64,000 bases of DNA. Origin: Roseomonas gilardii. Its GTDB lineage: Bacteria > Pseudomonadota > Alphaproteobacteria > Acetobacterales > Acetobacteraceae. Positions 26,046 through 35,632 of this stretch are shown here, one piece after another (the first letter of the stretch is position 1; each line of letters opens with the position of its first letter). The notes under the pieces were generated by a model. The model was not told the origin of the DNA, did no database searches, and saw only the letters and a list, made by a program, of their open reading frames with translations. The position numbers were made by a program, and so were the translations under genes. Location: the NCBI RefSeq assembly GCF_001941945.1, contig NZ_CP015583.1, positions 547,001 to 611,000 of the forward strand. The letters are read 5' to 3'.

Positions 26046-26962
26046 GGCGAGAACACTCGGGCCTCCGGCCCCGGCGAAGGCGCGGCGGGCTCGACCGTCA
26101 GGCGCAGTTCGCGATGCGAAAGATCGACCCGCCATCCCTGGCGGGCCAGATGGGCGGCCAGCCGCTCGGCGGTCAGCACCGAACGGTGCTTGCCGCCCGT
26201 GCAGCCGAGCGCGATGGAGAGGTACTTCTTGCCCTCGGCCTGATAGCGCGGCAGCAGCGGGTCCAGCAGCCCGGTCAGGTGGGTCCAGAACGGGGCAAAA
26301 TCCGGGTCGGCCTCGATGAAGGCCGCCACGGGGGCGTCTCTCCCTGTCATGGGGCGCAATATGGGGTCGTAGTGCGGGTTTCGCAGGAAGCGCAGATCGA
26401 AAACCAGATCCGCGTCCCGCGGCAGGCCCTTGGGGAAGCCGAAGGACTTCACCGAGACCGACATGCCCGGCGCCCGGTCGGGGCGGAAGCGGGCCTCCAC
26501 CATCCGCCGGAGGTCGGGCAGGGGCAGGCCGGTGGTGTCCACCACCCAGTCCGCTGCGTCGCGCAGGGGGGCCAGCAGCTCCGCCTCCCGCGCGATGCCC
26601 TCGGCGGCGCTGCCCTCGGGGGCCAGGGGGTGGCGCCGCCGCGTCTCGGAATAGCGGTGCATCAGCGTGTCGGCATCGGCGGCGGCGAAGACGATCTGCA
26701 GGTCCATGTCCGGCCGGTGGCGCAGGGCCTGCAGCCCGGCGGACAGGATATGGGCGTCGAAGCCGCGGCTGCGCGTGTCCACGCCCACCGCCAGGGGGGG
26801 ACTGCCGGGAGTCTCGCCGCCATCGGTGAGCAGGCTGCCCAGCACGGAGAGGGGCGGGTTGTCCACGGTTTCGTGACCCAGATCCTCCAGCACGCGGAGG
26901 ATGGAGGCCTTGCCGGCTCCGGACAGGCCGGTGACGATGACGACCGGACGCGGGACGCTCAT
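26042..26962 (-). CDS. rapZ: RNase adapter protein RapZ
   Basis: A P-loop protein of the RapZ/YvcJ family, 306 residues. Walker A is VTGLSGAGKASILR (residues 10-23), followed by LEDLGHETVDNPPLSVL and VGVDTRSRGFD. The C-terminal domain, with VSVKSFGFPKGLPRDADLVFDLRFLRNPHYD and the signature ALGCTGGKHRSV, matches the part that binds small RNA and RNase E in enterobacteria, where it controls glucosamine-6-phosphate synthase. In alphaproteobacteria it is linked to PTS genes as here, and its target is less clear. It overlaps the hprK stop and EIIA start by ATGA junctions. Confidence 0.95.
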   Translation of the reverse strand: MSVPRPVVIVTGLSGAGKASILRVLEDLGHETVDNPPLSVLGSLLTDGGETPGSPPLAVGVDTRSRGFDAHILSAGLQALRHRPDMDLQIVFAAADADTLMHRYSETRRRHPLAPEGSAAEGIAREAELLAPLRDAADWVVDTTGLPLPDLRRMVEARFRPDRAPGMSVSVKSFGFPKGLPRDADLVFDLRFLRNPHYDPILRPMTGRDAPVAAFIEADPDFAPFWTHLTGLLDPLLPRYQAEGKKYLSIALGCTGGKHRSVLTAERLAAHLARQGWRVDLSHRELRLTVEPAAPSPGPEARVFSP

Positions 26963-27495
26963 GCGGCCCCGGGAGACGGCGGGGGGGCGAAGGCCCCGGC
27001 ATGGCAGGACAGCAGGCCCCGGGCGGCGAGCAGGCCGAGTTCCACCTTGCGGGGCGCCGAGGCGTCGAAGGGATGCAGCGCCACCAGGGGCACCGCGCCG
27101 CCGGGCGGGACGGCCGCGGCGGAGGGGCCGGCCGGCCTCCAGAGCTGCGGGAGCGGCAGCCGCGGCACCCGCGGGCGCGGGACGCAGGCCACCGCGAGGG
27201 CGACCGTCACCTGGTCCAATGTTTCGAAGCCTTCCAGCACACCCAGCCCACGAACCTCCAGCATGCCCTTCAGGGCGGGCGGCGCCTGGGCGAGCAGGGC
27301 ACCGTCATGGTGACGCAGCAGAACCTGGTCGTCGGCGACCAGCTTCCATCCTTCCCGGTCCAGGAGCCGCAGGAGAAGGTCCGACTTCCCGGCCCCGGGC
27401 GGGCCGAGCAGGAGGACCCCCATACTCCGGTAGGCGGCGCAGCCGCCGTGCTGGAGCCGCCACTCCCCGTTCTCGTCCATCTGGAGGCCGATCAT
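26959..27495 (-). CDS. hprK: short-form HPr kinase/phosphorylase
   Basis: Phosphorylates the regulatory Ser of HPr. The 178-residue protein corresponds to the C-terminal catalytic domain only, the short form typical of alphaproteobacteria. The P-loop GPPGAGKSDLLLRLLD is at about residues 31-46, VADDQVLL follows, and the HprK signature LEVRGLGVLEGF is near 80. The ATG giving MIGLQMDENGEW was chosen because upstream sequence is Pro-rich noise; a slightly later ATG (MDENGEW) is possible. It is the first gene of the overlapping regulatory PTS operon. The usual ChvG/ChvI two-component genes are not upstream; instead a DedA gene is divergent. Confidence 0.9.
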   Translation of the reverse strand: MIGLQMDENGEWRLQHGGCAAYRSMGVLLLGPPGAGKSDLLLRLLDREGWKLVADDQVLLRHHDGALLAQAPPALKGMLEVRGLGVLEGFETLDQVTVALAVACVPRPRVPRLPLPQLWRPAGPSAAAVPPGGAVPLVALHPFDASAPRKVELGLLAARGLLSCHAGAFAPPPSPGAA

Positions 27496-27657
27496 GGCGA
27501 AAAGGACAGGCGGCGAAAAGGGCCTCGCGGCCGGCCCGCCCCCGGCGCCCTTTGGCCTCCCCTGCGGCGGCCGGGAAGCGGCGAGGGAATGGGAGGGTTT
27601 CCGGGACGGGCGGGGCGGCTTGCCGGCCGTCACGGCGCGGCCTAAAGCCCGCCTGGA

Positions 27658-28254
27658 ATGGACGCGCTGATCAGCGGCTTCGAGGCCTGGATCCGGGAGA
27701 ACGCCGCCTGGGCGCCCTGGGTCGCCATGCTGCTGGCCTTTTCCGAATCGTTGCCGGTGATCAGCCTCCTGGTGCCGTCCACCGCCCTGCTGCTGGGAAT
27801 GGGCCTGCTGATCGGCAATGGCACGCTGCCGGCCTGGCCGGTCCTGCTGGGCATCGTGGTGGGCGGCGTGGCGGGCGATGCCGTGGGCTTCTGGGCCTTC
27901 CGCTGGCAGGGACGGCGCCTGCTGCGCCGCTGGCTGCCGCGTCGCCAGTGGCGGAACTATGCCAGCGCGGTGCTGTTCTTTCGGCGCTGGGGCTGGATGG
28001 CGGTCTTCGCCAGCCGCTTCGTGGGTCCGGCCCGGGCCTTCGCTTCCGCCATCGCCGGCCTGTCGGGGATGCGGCAGAGCCATTTCCAGGCCGCCAACCT
28101 GTGTTCCGCCATCGTCTGGGCGCCGCTGCTGGTGATGCCGGGCTATCTGCTGGATGCGCTGGGCGCCCTTTTCCTGCGGCCGGGCGGCTGGGTCATCCTG
28201 CTGCTGGTCGCCGTGCCGGCGATCGGGGGCTGGAGCCTGTTGCGGCGGCGCTGA
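27658..28254 (+). CDS. DedA/SNARE-associated family membrane protein
   Basis: A 198-residue integral membrane protein of the DedA (VTT) family, proposed to move polyprenyl or phospholipids across the membrane. Typical features are LAFSESLPVISLLVPSTALLLGMGLL near 25-50 with the acidic residue and Pro, GGVAGDAVGFWAFRWQGRRLL near 65-85, and the FASRFVGPARAFASAIAGLSGM motif near 118-139 with the conserved Arg residues. Five hydrophobic segments are visible. It is divergent from hprK with about 160 bases between, and independent of it in function as far as can be judged. Confidence 0.9.
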   Translation: MDALISGFEAWIRENAAWAPWVAMLLAFSESLPVISLLVPSTALLLGMGLLIGNGTLPAWPVLLGIVVGGVAGDAVGFWAFRWQGRRLLRRWLPRRQWRNYASAVLFFRRWGWMAVFASRFVGPARAFASAIAGLSGMRQSHFQAANLCSAIVWAPLLVMPGYLLDALGALFLRPGGWVILLLVAVPAIGGWSLLRRR

Positions 28255-28419
28255 GGCCCGTGGGCGGCGTTTCCAGGGCTGGGCCGGGATGCGGGTGCCG
28301 CGCGGGACGATGCTGTGTTGAAATGGTCTCGGCCGGCAGAATTCCCGCATGAAGTGTCCAGGCGGCATTGAACTCCTTTCTGGCGTGTGCGCGTCTTCGC
28401 GGCGCCCGAAGCCTGTTCC

Positions 28420-30516
28420 GTGTCCCGCTTTCTCGTCTTCCTCATCCTTCTGCTCGCCGCCACAGCCACCGCCGAGGAAGTGCCTGCCACCGGTGGGGAT
28501 TTCGGCGGGGTGGGGCTGCTGGAAACACGCAATGCGCGCTTCCGGGAGGACGGGGTCCTGGAGGCGGGGACGTCGCTGCGGGCGGACCGTCGCTTCTGGT
28601 TCCTGGGTTTCCAGGCGCTGCCTTTCCTGGAAACCACCTTCCGCCTGAGCGAGCGGCTGAACGGCACGACGGGGCAGGGCACCACCACGGACCGCTCCTT
28701 CGACCTGAAGCTGCGGCTGCTGCGGGAAAGCGCCTGGCTGCCGGCCGTGGCGGTCGGCCTGCAGGACATGATCGGCACGGGGATCTATGGCGGCGAGTAT
28801 CTCGTCGCTTCCAAGCGCTGGCATGGCTGGGACTTCAGCCTCGGCCTCGGCTGGGGGAGGCTGGGCTCCGCCGGGGGGATACGCAACCCGCTACGGCGGA
28901 TCTCCAGCCGGTTCGACGAGCGGGAGCGCGAAGTCGGGCGCGGCGGCACGCTGCGCACGGATTTCTTCCAGGGCGCGGATGTCGCGCCCTTCGGCGGCGT
29001 CGAATACAGCCTGCCGCCCCTGCCCACGCCCTGGGGCGACGTGGAGGGGCTGCGGGCCAAGCTGGAATGGTCGGGCGACGAGCTACGGGACGAGCGCGGC
29101 GGCTATCCCGGCCGGACCAGCGGGCTGCGCGGCCGGGCCCGCTCGCAACTGAACGGCGGGCTGCAATGGTCCAACGAATGGCTGGATGCGGGGCTGGCCT
29201 TCGTGAACGGGACCGACCTGCTGGCGCGGCTTTCCCTGCGCCTCGACCCGAACCGGATGCCGGAGATTCCGCTCCCTGCGCCGCCGCCGGTGCCGGGCCG
29301 CGCCGCGCAGGCCGGAGGGGACGGGGCGCTGGCCTCGCGGGTCTTCGCCGCCCTGAGCGCGGCGGGCTTCCAGCCCAGGGTCTTCGCGCTGGAGGATGGG
29401 GAAGCGCGGATCGCCGTGTCGGGCGGGCGCTTCCGCACCCTGCCGCAGGTGCTGGCGCGGATCGTCCGGGCCACCGAGGGGCTGCTCCCGCCGGAGGTGC
29501 GGGTGCTGCGCCTGTCCTGGTGGCTGGGCGGGGCGGAGGTTGCCCGGGCGCTGGCGCCGCGCGACATCCTGGCCGATGCGGCGCGCGGCCGCGTCAGCCC
29601 GGAGGAAGCCTTCGCCGCCGTGACCCTGCTGCCCGCGACCGGCGATCCCTGGCCCGGCGAGAGCCGCGCCCCGCCGCAGCGGCTTTCCTATGGGCTGGAG
29701 CCGAGGCTGGGGCTGATCCTGGGCGATCCCACCCGCAGCCTGCGCTGGCAGGCGGCGATCGCCGGGACGGCGCGGCTGGATCTGGGGGCGGGCTTCGCCC
29801 TCGCCGGATCGGTGCAGCAGCGCCTTCTCGGCAATATCGGCGGCGGACTGCCTTCCGACAGCCGGTTGCCGCATGTGCGGAGCGACTACGCCCGCTATGC
29901 CAGGGAGGGAGAGACCTCCATCCCGTCGCTCTATGCCGAGCGGATCTGGAACCTCGCCCCCGATGTCTTCGCGCGGGCCACGGCCGGATGGCTGGAGCCG
30001 ATGTTCGGCGGCGTTTCCGGCGAGGTGCTGTACCGCCCGCACGAACGGTCCTGGGCGGTGGGGCTGGACCTGAACTGGGTGCGACAGCGCGACTATGACG
30101 GGATGCTGGGCTTCCGGAACTACGCTGTCGTGACCGGCCAGGCCTCGCTCTATGCCGACCTGCCGGTCTGGAACCTCTACGGCGTGCTGCGGGCCGGGCG
30201 CTACCTGGCCGGGGACTGGGGTGGCACGGTCGAGCTGGGGCGGCGCTTCGCCAACGGCATCGAGGTCGGCGGCTTCGCCACCTTCACCAACGTCTCCTTC
30301 GCGAAGTTCGGCGAGGGCTCCTTCGACAAGGGCATCTATGTCCGCATCCCCTTCGACCTCTTCGGAGCGCAGACGCGCAGCACCGCCCAGACGGTGATCC
30401 GCCCGGTGCAGCGCGACGGCGGGCAGAGGCTGATGGTGGACAATCCCCTCTGGGGGCTGACCCGCGACGGGCGGGACGAGGCGTTCGAGCGGAGCATCGG
30501 CGGCTTCGCGCGCTGA
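28420..30516 (+). CDS. YjbH-like outer-membrane exopolysaccharide protein
   Basis: A large secreted protein of the YjbH (DUF940) family, about 698 residues, linked elsewhere to exopolysaccharide production. The GTG at 28420 gives a clean signal peptide (MSRFLVFLILLLAATATAEE); an earlier GTG at 28387 would add 11 residues. Early motifs GGVGLLETRNARF and SFDLKLRLLRESAWLPAVAVGLQDMIGTGIYGGEYLVASKR are family hallmarks. The C-terminal third has alternating strands (GFALAGSVQQRLLGN, WAVGLDLNWVRQRDYDG, GIEVGGFATFTNVSFAKFG) that suggest a beta-barrel. The companion yjbEFG genes are not in the window, so it stands alone. Confidence 0.85.
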   Translation: MSRFLVFLILLLAATATAEEVPATGGDFGGVGLLETRNARFREDGVLEAGTSLRADRRFWFLGFQALPFLETTFRLSERLNGTTGQGTTTDRSFDLKLRLLRESAWLPAVAVGLQDMIGTGIYGGEYLVASKRWHGWDFSLGLGWGRLGSAGGIRNPLRRISSRFDEREREVGRGGTLRTDFFQGADVAPFGGVEYSLPPLPTPWGDVEGLRAKLEWSGDELRDERGGYPGRTSGLRGRARSQLNGGLQWSNEWLDAGLAFVNGTDLLARLSLRLDPNRMPEIPLPAPPPVPGRAAQAGGDGALASRVFAALSAAGFQPRVFALEDGEARIAVSGGRFRTLPQVLARIVRATEGLLPPEVRVLRLSWWLGGAEVARALAPRDILADAARGRVSPEEAFAAVTLLPATGDPWPGESRAPPQRLSYGLEPRLGLILGDPTRSLRWQAAIAGTARLDLGAGFALAGSVQQRLLGNIGGGLPSDSRLPHVRSDYARYAREGETSIPSLYAERIWNLAPDVFARATAGWLEPMFGGVSGEVLYRPHERSWAVGLDLNWVRQRDYDGMLGFRNYAVVTGQASLYADLPVWNLYGVLRAGRYLAGDWGGTVELGRRFANGIEVGGFATFTNVSFAKFGEGSFDKGIYVRIPFDLFGAQTRSTAQTVIRPVQRDGGQRLMVDNPLWGLTRDGRDEAFERSIGGFAR

Positions 30517-30619
30517 ACCGCCGCGACGGGCCCGGCCTTTCGGCGATCCGGGGCGTTGCAGTGCCAGCACAGCCTGGAGAAGCGGGTCTTCCCCGGGAGC
30601 GATCTTCGGGGAAAGCGGA

Positions 30620-31441
30620 ATGGCCGACGAGCAGCCGGGCGGGATGACGGAGTCCGAGCAGGAGAGCGCGGAGGAGCTGGCGGCGCCCCGCTCCCGCGTC
30701 ATCCATGAGGTGATCCGGCGGCAGGGCGAGGAGGAGCTGGCCCGGCCCGTCGGCTCGCTCTTCTGGTCCGGCATCGCGGGCGGGCTGGCGATCACGACCT
30801 CGGTCTTCGCCGAGGGTGCCCTGCGCCACAAGCTCCCCGCCGGGATGCCCGGGCGGGAGGCGATCTCCGATCTCGGCTACAGCCTGGGCTTCCTGATGGT
30901 GGTCCTCGGGCGCATGCAGCTTTTCACGGAGCAGACGATCGTCACCGTCCTGCCCGCCATGGCGGCGCCGGGCTGGAGGCGTCTCGGCCTCGCGGCCCGG
31001 CTCTGGGCCGTGGTCTTCGCCGCCAACATGGTGGGAACCTGCGTCGCGGCGGCGGTCAGCCTGTGGCTGCCGCTGGCGGAACCGCCGGTGCTGGCCTCGA
31101 TGGTCGAGATCTCGTCGGAACTCCTGCGCAAGACACCGCTCGACATCCTGCGGCAAGGCATCCCGGCGGGTTTCCTGATCGCGTCCGTGGCCTGGATCCG
31201 GGGAGGCATCAGCAGCGGCGATTTCTGGGTCGTGCTCGCGCTGACCTATGCCATCGCCCTGGGCGGCTTCACCCATGTGGTGGCCGGCAGCGCCGAGGCC
31301 TTCCTCCTGCTCTTCGCGGGGCAGGCCGGGCTGGGTCAGGTGCTGGGCGGCATCATCCTGCCTGCCCTGCTTGGCAACATCATCGGCGGGACAGGCCTCT
31401 TCGCGCTCCTCGCCCATGCCCAGGTCAGGCAGGAAATCTGA
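30620..31441 (+). CDS. formate/nitrite transporter family protein (YfdC-like)
   Basis: A 273-residue pentameric-channel-type protein of the FNT family. A 40-residue acidic N-terminus ([29 protein letters not shown]) precedes six transmembrane helices. It belongs to the YfdC-like branch: [24 protein letters not shown] opens the first helix and [25 protein letters not shown] gives the Leu/Phe filter segment, whereas true formate channels differ here. The second half mirrors it with [18 protein letters not shown]. The substrate is unknown, possibly a small monovalent anion. A multi-hairpin repeat lies directly downstream. Confidence 0.9.
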   Translation: MADEQPGGMTESEQESAEELAAPRSRVIHEVIRRQGEEELARPVGSLFWSGIAGGLAITTSVFAEGALRHKLPAGMPGREAISDLGYSLGFLMVVLGRMQLFTEQTIVTVLPAMAAPGWRRLGLAARLWAVVFAANMVGTCVAAAVSLWLPLAEPPVLASMVEISSELLRKTPLDILRQGIPAGFLIASVAWIRGGISSGDFWVVLALTYAIALGGFTHVVAGSAEAFLLLFAGQAGLGQVLGGIILPALLGNIIGGTGLFALLAHAQVRQEI

Positions 31442-31480
31442 TCCGGCCGGTGGTTCGCTTGCGGGTCTGGCGTCGCTCTG

Positions 31481-31798
31481 TCCCGGGGGGACAAGGCTCC
31501 GCCTTTTCCCCCCGGACCCCCCTTATCCGCCAGGACCCTGCGGGCCCTGGACCCCATTCGTTGGTTCCGGGCGACGCCGGACCGCGCCGGAGAGCATCGC
31601 TCTCCGGCGACTGCGGGCGCCGCCAGTGCGGACAGGGTGATTTGCTTCTTCGGGAACCCCGTCGATCCACCTGCTCACAGGGATGGGGCCGCAGGCTGAC
31701 GGCCGCCACCGGAACCAACGAAAGCCTGGGGTCCGGGGACCGGCTTCGGTCCCCGGCGGAGAGGGTGTGGGAGAGGCGGCGCCTCTCCCACGGCGGGC
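31481..31798 (+). repeat. composite multi-hairpin repeat, copy 1
   Basis: A segment of about 318 bases between the FNT and adenine deaminase genes that reappears in inverted orientation at 55558-55870. It contains in order AAGGC/GCCTT, CCAGG..CCTGG (a stem with a CCC/GGG core), GCCGGAGAGC/GCTCTCCGGC (10 bp), GGGGACCG/CGGTCCCC (8 bp) and GGGAGAGGC/GCCTCTCCC (9 bp). The bases between the stems are also alike. It holds no convincing gene. The repeated layout suggests an interspersed, possibly mobile, non-coding element. Confidence 0.85.
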
Positions 31799-31896
31799 GG
31801 CCACGCAGCGCACTCCCCGCACCAGGGGGCAAAGCGCTTGCGGAAAGGCCTGCGGTCCGGGAGCATCGGGGCGGTCAAGGAGAGGGGGCTGCGGCG

Positions 31897-33597
31897 ATGC
31901 GGCGTGTGCTGGAAAGGCGGATCGACCAGGCCCTGGGGCGCGAGAAGGCCGATCTGGCGATCAGGGACGCCCGGATTCTCGACCTGGTGACGGGGACGGT
32001 CCGGCGGGGCGACATCGCCATCTGCGGCGACCGGATCGTGGGGACGCGCGAGAGCTATGAGGGCGTGCGGGAGATCGACGCGGCCGGGCGCTTCGCCGTG
32101 CCGGGCTTCGTGGACAGCCATGTCCATTGCGAGAGCACGCTGGTCACGCCCGGGGAGTTCGACCGCTGCGTGCTGCCGCGCGGCACCACTACGGCGATCT
32201 GCGACCCGCACGAGATCTGCAACGTGCTGGGCGAGGAGGGGCTGCGCTACTTCCTCGATGCCTCGCTGGCCACGGTGATGGACCTGCGGGTGCAACTGTC
32301 CTCCTGCGTGCCGGCGACGGGGCTGGAGACGGCGGGGGCGCGGCTCGACGCGCCGGAGCTGGTGCGGCACCGCGACCATCCGCAGGTGATCGGCCTCGCC
32401 GAGTTCATGAACGTACCCGGCGTGCTGAACAAGGACCCCGTCTGCCTCGACAAGCTGGCGGCCTTCGCCGATGGGCATATCGACGGGCATTCGCCGCTAC
32501 TCTCCGGCAGGGCGCTGAACGCCTATCTCTCCTGCGGCATCCGCAACTGCCACGAGACGACAAGCTACGAGGAGGGGCTGGAGAAGCTTTCCAAGGGCAT
32601 GCAGGTGCTGATCCGGGAGGGCACCGTCTCCAAGGACGTGACCGCGCTCGCGCCGCTGATCGGGGAGTTCACCTCGCCCTTCCTCGGCCTTTGCACCGAC
32701 GACCGCAACCCGCTTGACATCTTCGAGCAGGGGCACATGGACTATCTCGTGCGCCGGGCCATCGCGCTCGGCGCGCCGGTGGCGGCGACCTATCGCGCGG
32801 CGAGCTGGTCGGCGGCGCGCGGCTTCGGGCTGCGCGACCGCGGGCTGATCGCGCCGGGCTACCTCGCCGACATCCTGCTGCTGGAGGATCTGGAAAGCTG
32901 CGCCGTCAGCCTCGTGCTGCGCAAGGGCGTGCCGGTGACGGCGGAGAGCTTCGCGGGGCGCGCCCTGCCGGCGCCGCCGGGCGGCAATTCCGTGCGCCTT
33001 GCCCCGGTGGGGCCGGAGGTGTTCCGGGTTCCGGAGAGCGCGGCGGGGTTGCCGGCGATCGGCATCATCCCGGGCAAGATCATCACCGCGCGGATCGACG
33101 ATGCGCGGCCCCTGGTGCGGGACGGGCTGTGCGAGGCCGATCCGGCCAGCGACCTGTTGAAGGTCTGCGTGCTGGAGCGCCACGGGCGCAACGGCAATGT
33201 CGGGCGCGGCTTCGTGCGCGGCTTCGGCCTGCGCGGCGGGGCACTGGCCTCCTCGGTCGGGCATGACAGCCACAACATCTGCGTGGTGGGCGCCAGCGAT
33301 GCCGACATGGCCGTGGCGGTGAACCGGCTGATCGCCCTGGGCGGCGGCTTCGTGGCGGTGCGCGACGGGGCCGTGCTGGCGGAACTCGCCCTGCCGCTGG
33401 CCGGGCTGATGAGCCTCGATCCCTTCGAGACGGTGCGGCATGCGCTGCACGGGCTGCGCGACACGGTGCAGGGGATGGGCTGCGCGCTGGAGGAGCCCTT
33501 CCTGCAGCTTGCTTTCCTGTCCCTGCCGGTGATCCCGCACCTGAAGATCACCGATCGCGGGCTGGTGGACGTGGACCGGTTCGCGCTGATCGGCTGA
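31897..33597 (+). CDS. ade: adenine deaminase
   Basis: Converts adenine to hypoxanthine and ammonia in purine salvage. It has 566 residues, normal for the amidohydrolase-superfamily form. Metal ligands are seen in [16 protein letters not shown] near residue 70, [19 protein letters not shown] near 218 and [10 protein letters not shown] near 265. The C-terminal domain has [23 protein letters not shown] and [27 protein letters not shown], both typical of bacterial Ade. The ATG at 31897 begins [29 protein letters not shown], matching the family start. No transporter or purine operon partner is adjacent; a hairpin repeat fills the upstream gap. Confidence 0.95.
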   Translation: MRRVLERRIDQALGREKADLAIRDARILDLVTGTVRRGDIAICGDRIVGTRESYEGVREIDAAGRFAVPGFVDSHVHCESTLVTPGEFDRCVLPRGTTTAICDPHEICNVLGEEGLRYFLDASLATVMDLRVQLSSCVPATGLETAGARLDAPELVRHRDHPQVIGLAEFMNVPGVLNKDPVCLDKLAAFADGHIDGHSPLLSGRALNAYLSCGIRNCHETTSYEEGLEKLSKGMQVLIREGTVSKDVTALAPLIGEFTSPFLGLCTDDRNPLDIFEQGHMDYLVRRAIALGAPVAATYRAASWSAARGFGLRDRGLIAPGYLADILLLEDLESCAVSLVLRKGVPVTAESFAGRALPAPPGGNSVRLAPVGPEVFRVPESAAGLPAIGIIPGKIITARIDDARPLVRDGLCEADPASDLLKVCVLERHGRNGNVGRGFVRGFGLRGGALASSVGHDSHNICVVGASDADMAVAVNRLIALGGGFVAVRDGAVLAELALPLAGLMSLDPFETVRHALHGLRDTVQGMGCALEEPFLQLAFLSLPVIPHLKITDRGLVDVDRFALIG

Positions 33598-33691
33598 GGC
33601 GCGGCGGCAACAGCGAGGCGCGGCCGGCCGATATTGCACGCGGAGCCCCTTGGCGCGAAACAGGGGCGGCTGGAACGAGGAGCTTCGCGAC

Positions 33692-34942
33692 ATGCGCGTC
33701 ACCGTGCTGGGGGCCGGGGTCATCGGCGTCGCCACTGCCTATTGGCTGCTGGAGGCCGGGCACGAGGTCACGGTGGTGGAGCGCCGCGAGGCCGCCGGGG
33801 TGGAGACGAGCTGGGGCAACGGCGCCATCATCCATGTCAGCTCCGTCCAGCCCTGGGCGGCGCCGGGCGTGCCGATGAAGGTGCTGCGCTGGCTGGGGCA
33901 GGAGGATGCGCCGATGCTGCTGCGCCCCTCCGCCCTGCCGCGCATGTGGCGCTGGGGGCTGGGCTTCATGATGGCGGCCCGCCCGGCCCGCTATCAGGAC
34001 ACCTGCGTCGCCAACCTGGAGCTGGCATTGCAGAGCGCGCGCTGCATGGCGGAGATCCGGGCCCGCACCGGCGTGGCCTATGACTATGCCGGGCATTGCG
34101 TCGTGAAAACCTTCGCCGATGCCGCGACGCTGGAGGCGGCGGCGCGGGCGCACGAGGCGCTGGCGCCCTTCGGCCTGGAGACGGAGCGGCTGGACCGGGC
34201 CGCCTGTGTGGCGCGGGAACCGGCGCTGGGGCCGGTGGCGGAGCGCATCGCCGGCGGCCTGTACTTCCCGCAGGACGAGATCGGCGACTGCAACAAGTTC
34301 AGCCAGGGGCTGGCCGCCTGGTGCGCGGCGCGCGGCGCCCGCTTCCACTACGGCACCACGGCGGAGGAGCTGGTGCTGCGCGGCGGGCGCGTGGCGGCTG
34401 TGCGGACCAGTGCCGATGGGGGCAAGGGGGAGATCGCGAGCGACGCGGTGGTGGTGGCGCTGGCCAGCCAGAGCCCGATCTTCCTGCGCCGCCACGGCAT
34501 CGCCCTGCCGGTCTATCCGGTGAAGGGCCTCTCGGTCACCGTGCCGCGCCGCGCCTGGCCGGAGGGGCCGCGCAACGCCATCCTCGACGACATGCGGAAA
34601 TTCGCCCTGACGCCGCTGGGCGACCGCTACCGCATCGTGGGCTCGGCCGAGGTCGCCGATTACGACACGACGCCCTCCCCCCGGCGGATCGGGGCGCTGA
34701 TGCGCGGCGTGGCGGAACTCTTCCCGGCGATGGCCGGCACGGAGACGGCGGAGGGCGCGGTGCAATGGGCCGGGCTGCGGCCCATGGTGCCGGACGGGCG
34801 GCCCCGCATCGGCCCGACGCGCATCCCCGGCCTGTTCCTGAACACCGGCCATGGCCATACCGGCTGGACCATGGCGGCCGGTTCCGGCCAGCGGCTGGCG
34901 GCCCTGATCGAGCGGCCGGAGCGCGTGCCCGTCGCGGCCTGA
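33692..34942 (+). CDS. D-amino-acid dehydrogenase-like FAD oxidoreductase
   Basis: A 416-residue flavoprotein of the DadA/DAO group. The FAD-binding GAGVIGVATAYWLLEAGHEVTVVERR starts at residue 7, ETSWGNGAIIHVSSVQPWAAPG follows near 39, and the C-terminal WAGLRPMVPDGRPRIGPTRIPGLFLNTGHGHTGWTMAAGSG holds the substrate-loop and ADP-contacting motif typical of DadA. The ATG at 33692 was chosen: GAGGAG lies 10 bases before it, and an earlier in-frame start gives unlikely residues. It probably deaminates D-amino acids into the respiratory chain. It follows the ade gene by 94 bases, and whether they share a promoter is unclear. Confidence 0.87.
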   Translation: MRVTVLGAGVIGVATAYWLLEAGHEVTVVERREAAGVETSWGNGAIIHVSSVQPWAAPGVPMKVLRWLGQEDAPMLLRPSALPRMWRWGLGFMMAARPARYQDTCVANLELALQSARCMAEIRARTGVAYDYAGHCVVKTFADAATLEAAARAHEALAPFGLETERLDRAACVAREPALGPVAERIAGGLYFPQDEIGDCNKFSQGLAAWCAARGARFHYGTTAEELVLRGGRVAAVRTSADGGKGEIASDAVVVALASQSPIFLRRHGIALPVYPVKGLSVTVPRRAWPEGPRNAILDDMRKFALTPLGDRYRIVGSAEVADYDTTPSPRRIGALMRGVAELFPAMAGTETAEGAVQWAGLRPMVPDGRPRIGPTRIPGLFLNTGHGHTGWTMAAGSGQRLAALIERPERVPVAA

Positions 34943-34960
34943 GCGCGGAAGCGCCGCGCC

Positions 34961-35497
34961 CTATGGGGCGGCGCCGTCCCCGCTGTCGCCCCAGGGCGCG
35001 GCGGCGCGTTCGGACAGGTTCACATAGGTGTCCTCGTGGCGATCGACATGGACCATCAGGCCCATGGCCCGCGCTGCGAGGATGAACATGCCTTCCCCCA
35101 CATAGCAGTCGCCCGACGGGTCCATGGCCTTGTGGAAGCGCTCCGCGACATGCTTCCAGCCATAGGTGGAGCGCCGGCGGTTGATGCGGCGGCTGGGGGG
35201 CGCCTGCTCGATGAAGCGGGCGGCCCGGAGGAGCTGGGCGACGCAGCGGGGGGAGGTCATCTCGGCACGGCGGGCGGCGTGCCGGGCGGTCGCATCGCGG
35301 TCGATCACCCGGTCGATCGGGCGGATGATGCCCTTCCAGCTCAGGAAAGGATCGGCTTCCCGCCCCTCGGCGATCACGGCCAGGGGGTCGGCCTCGAGAT
35401 CGGTCAGGGTCCGCGGGCAGGCCACCACGCATCCCGTCTCCCGCCCTTGTTCCTGTTCCGGGCCGGCCGATGGCCTTTGGCGCGTGAGCTCTTCCAT
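34961..35497 (-). CDS. hypothetical protein
   Basis: A 178-residue cytosolic protein. I cannot assign a family. The C-terminal half looks conserved and structured: RRINRRRSTYGWKHVAERFHKAMDPSGDCYVGEGMFILAARAMGLMVHVDRHEDTYVNLSE, a composition that suggests a small DNA- or RNA-binding helical fold with a basic N-terminal loop (RRINRRRSTYGWKH). The N-terminal half contains several Cys and is Arg/Asp-rich. Only 19 bases separate its end from the convergent oxidoreductase. A 6-bp inverted repeat immediately upstream of the start is a candidate operator. Confidence 0.6.
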   Translation of the reverse strand: MEELTRQRPSAGPEQEQGRETGCVVACPRTLTDLEADPLAVIAEGREADPFLSWKGIIRPIDRVIDRDATARHAARRAEMTSPRCVAQLLRAARFIEQAPPSRRINRRRSTYGWKHVAERFHKAMDPSGDCYVGEGMFILAARAMGLMVHVDRHEDTYVNLSERAAAPWGDSGDGAAP

Positions 35498-35501
35498 CCG
35501 G

Positions 35502-35519
35502 GGAACCTCTAAGGGTTCC
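35502..35519. promoter_or_regulatory. inverted repeat upstream of hypothetical gene
   Basis: GGAACC and GGTTCC are separated by 6 bases and lie 5 bases beyond the start of the hypothetical gene on the bottom strand. It would fold over the ribosome-binding region or bind a repressor. Confidence 0.35.
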
Positions 35520-35632
35520 AGTGGGCCGCGACCGGGGGCGAGGTCAAGCGGCAGGATGTCCGCCTGCCATCGCCGGAGGTCGGGCCTCGCCCCGTGCCCC
35601 GCCCCACGCGATGGCGCATGGGGCTTCCGCCG

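Noticed and set aside
31425-31832. Bottom-strand open frames across the repeat
   Set aside because: They arise from the GC-rich repeat; several frames stay open at once in both copies, and none resembles a known protein.
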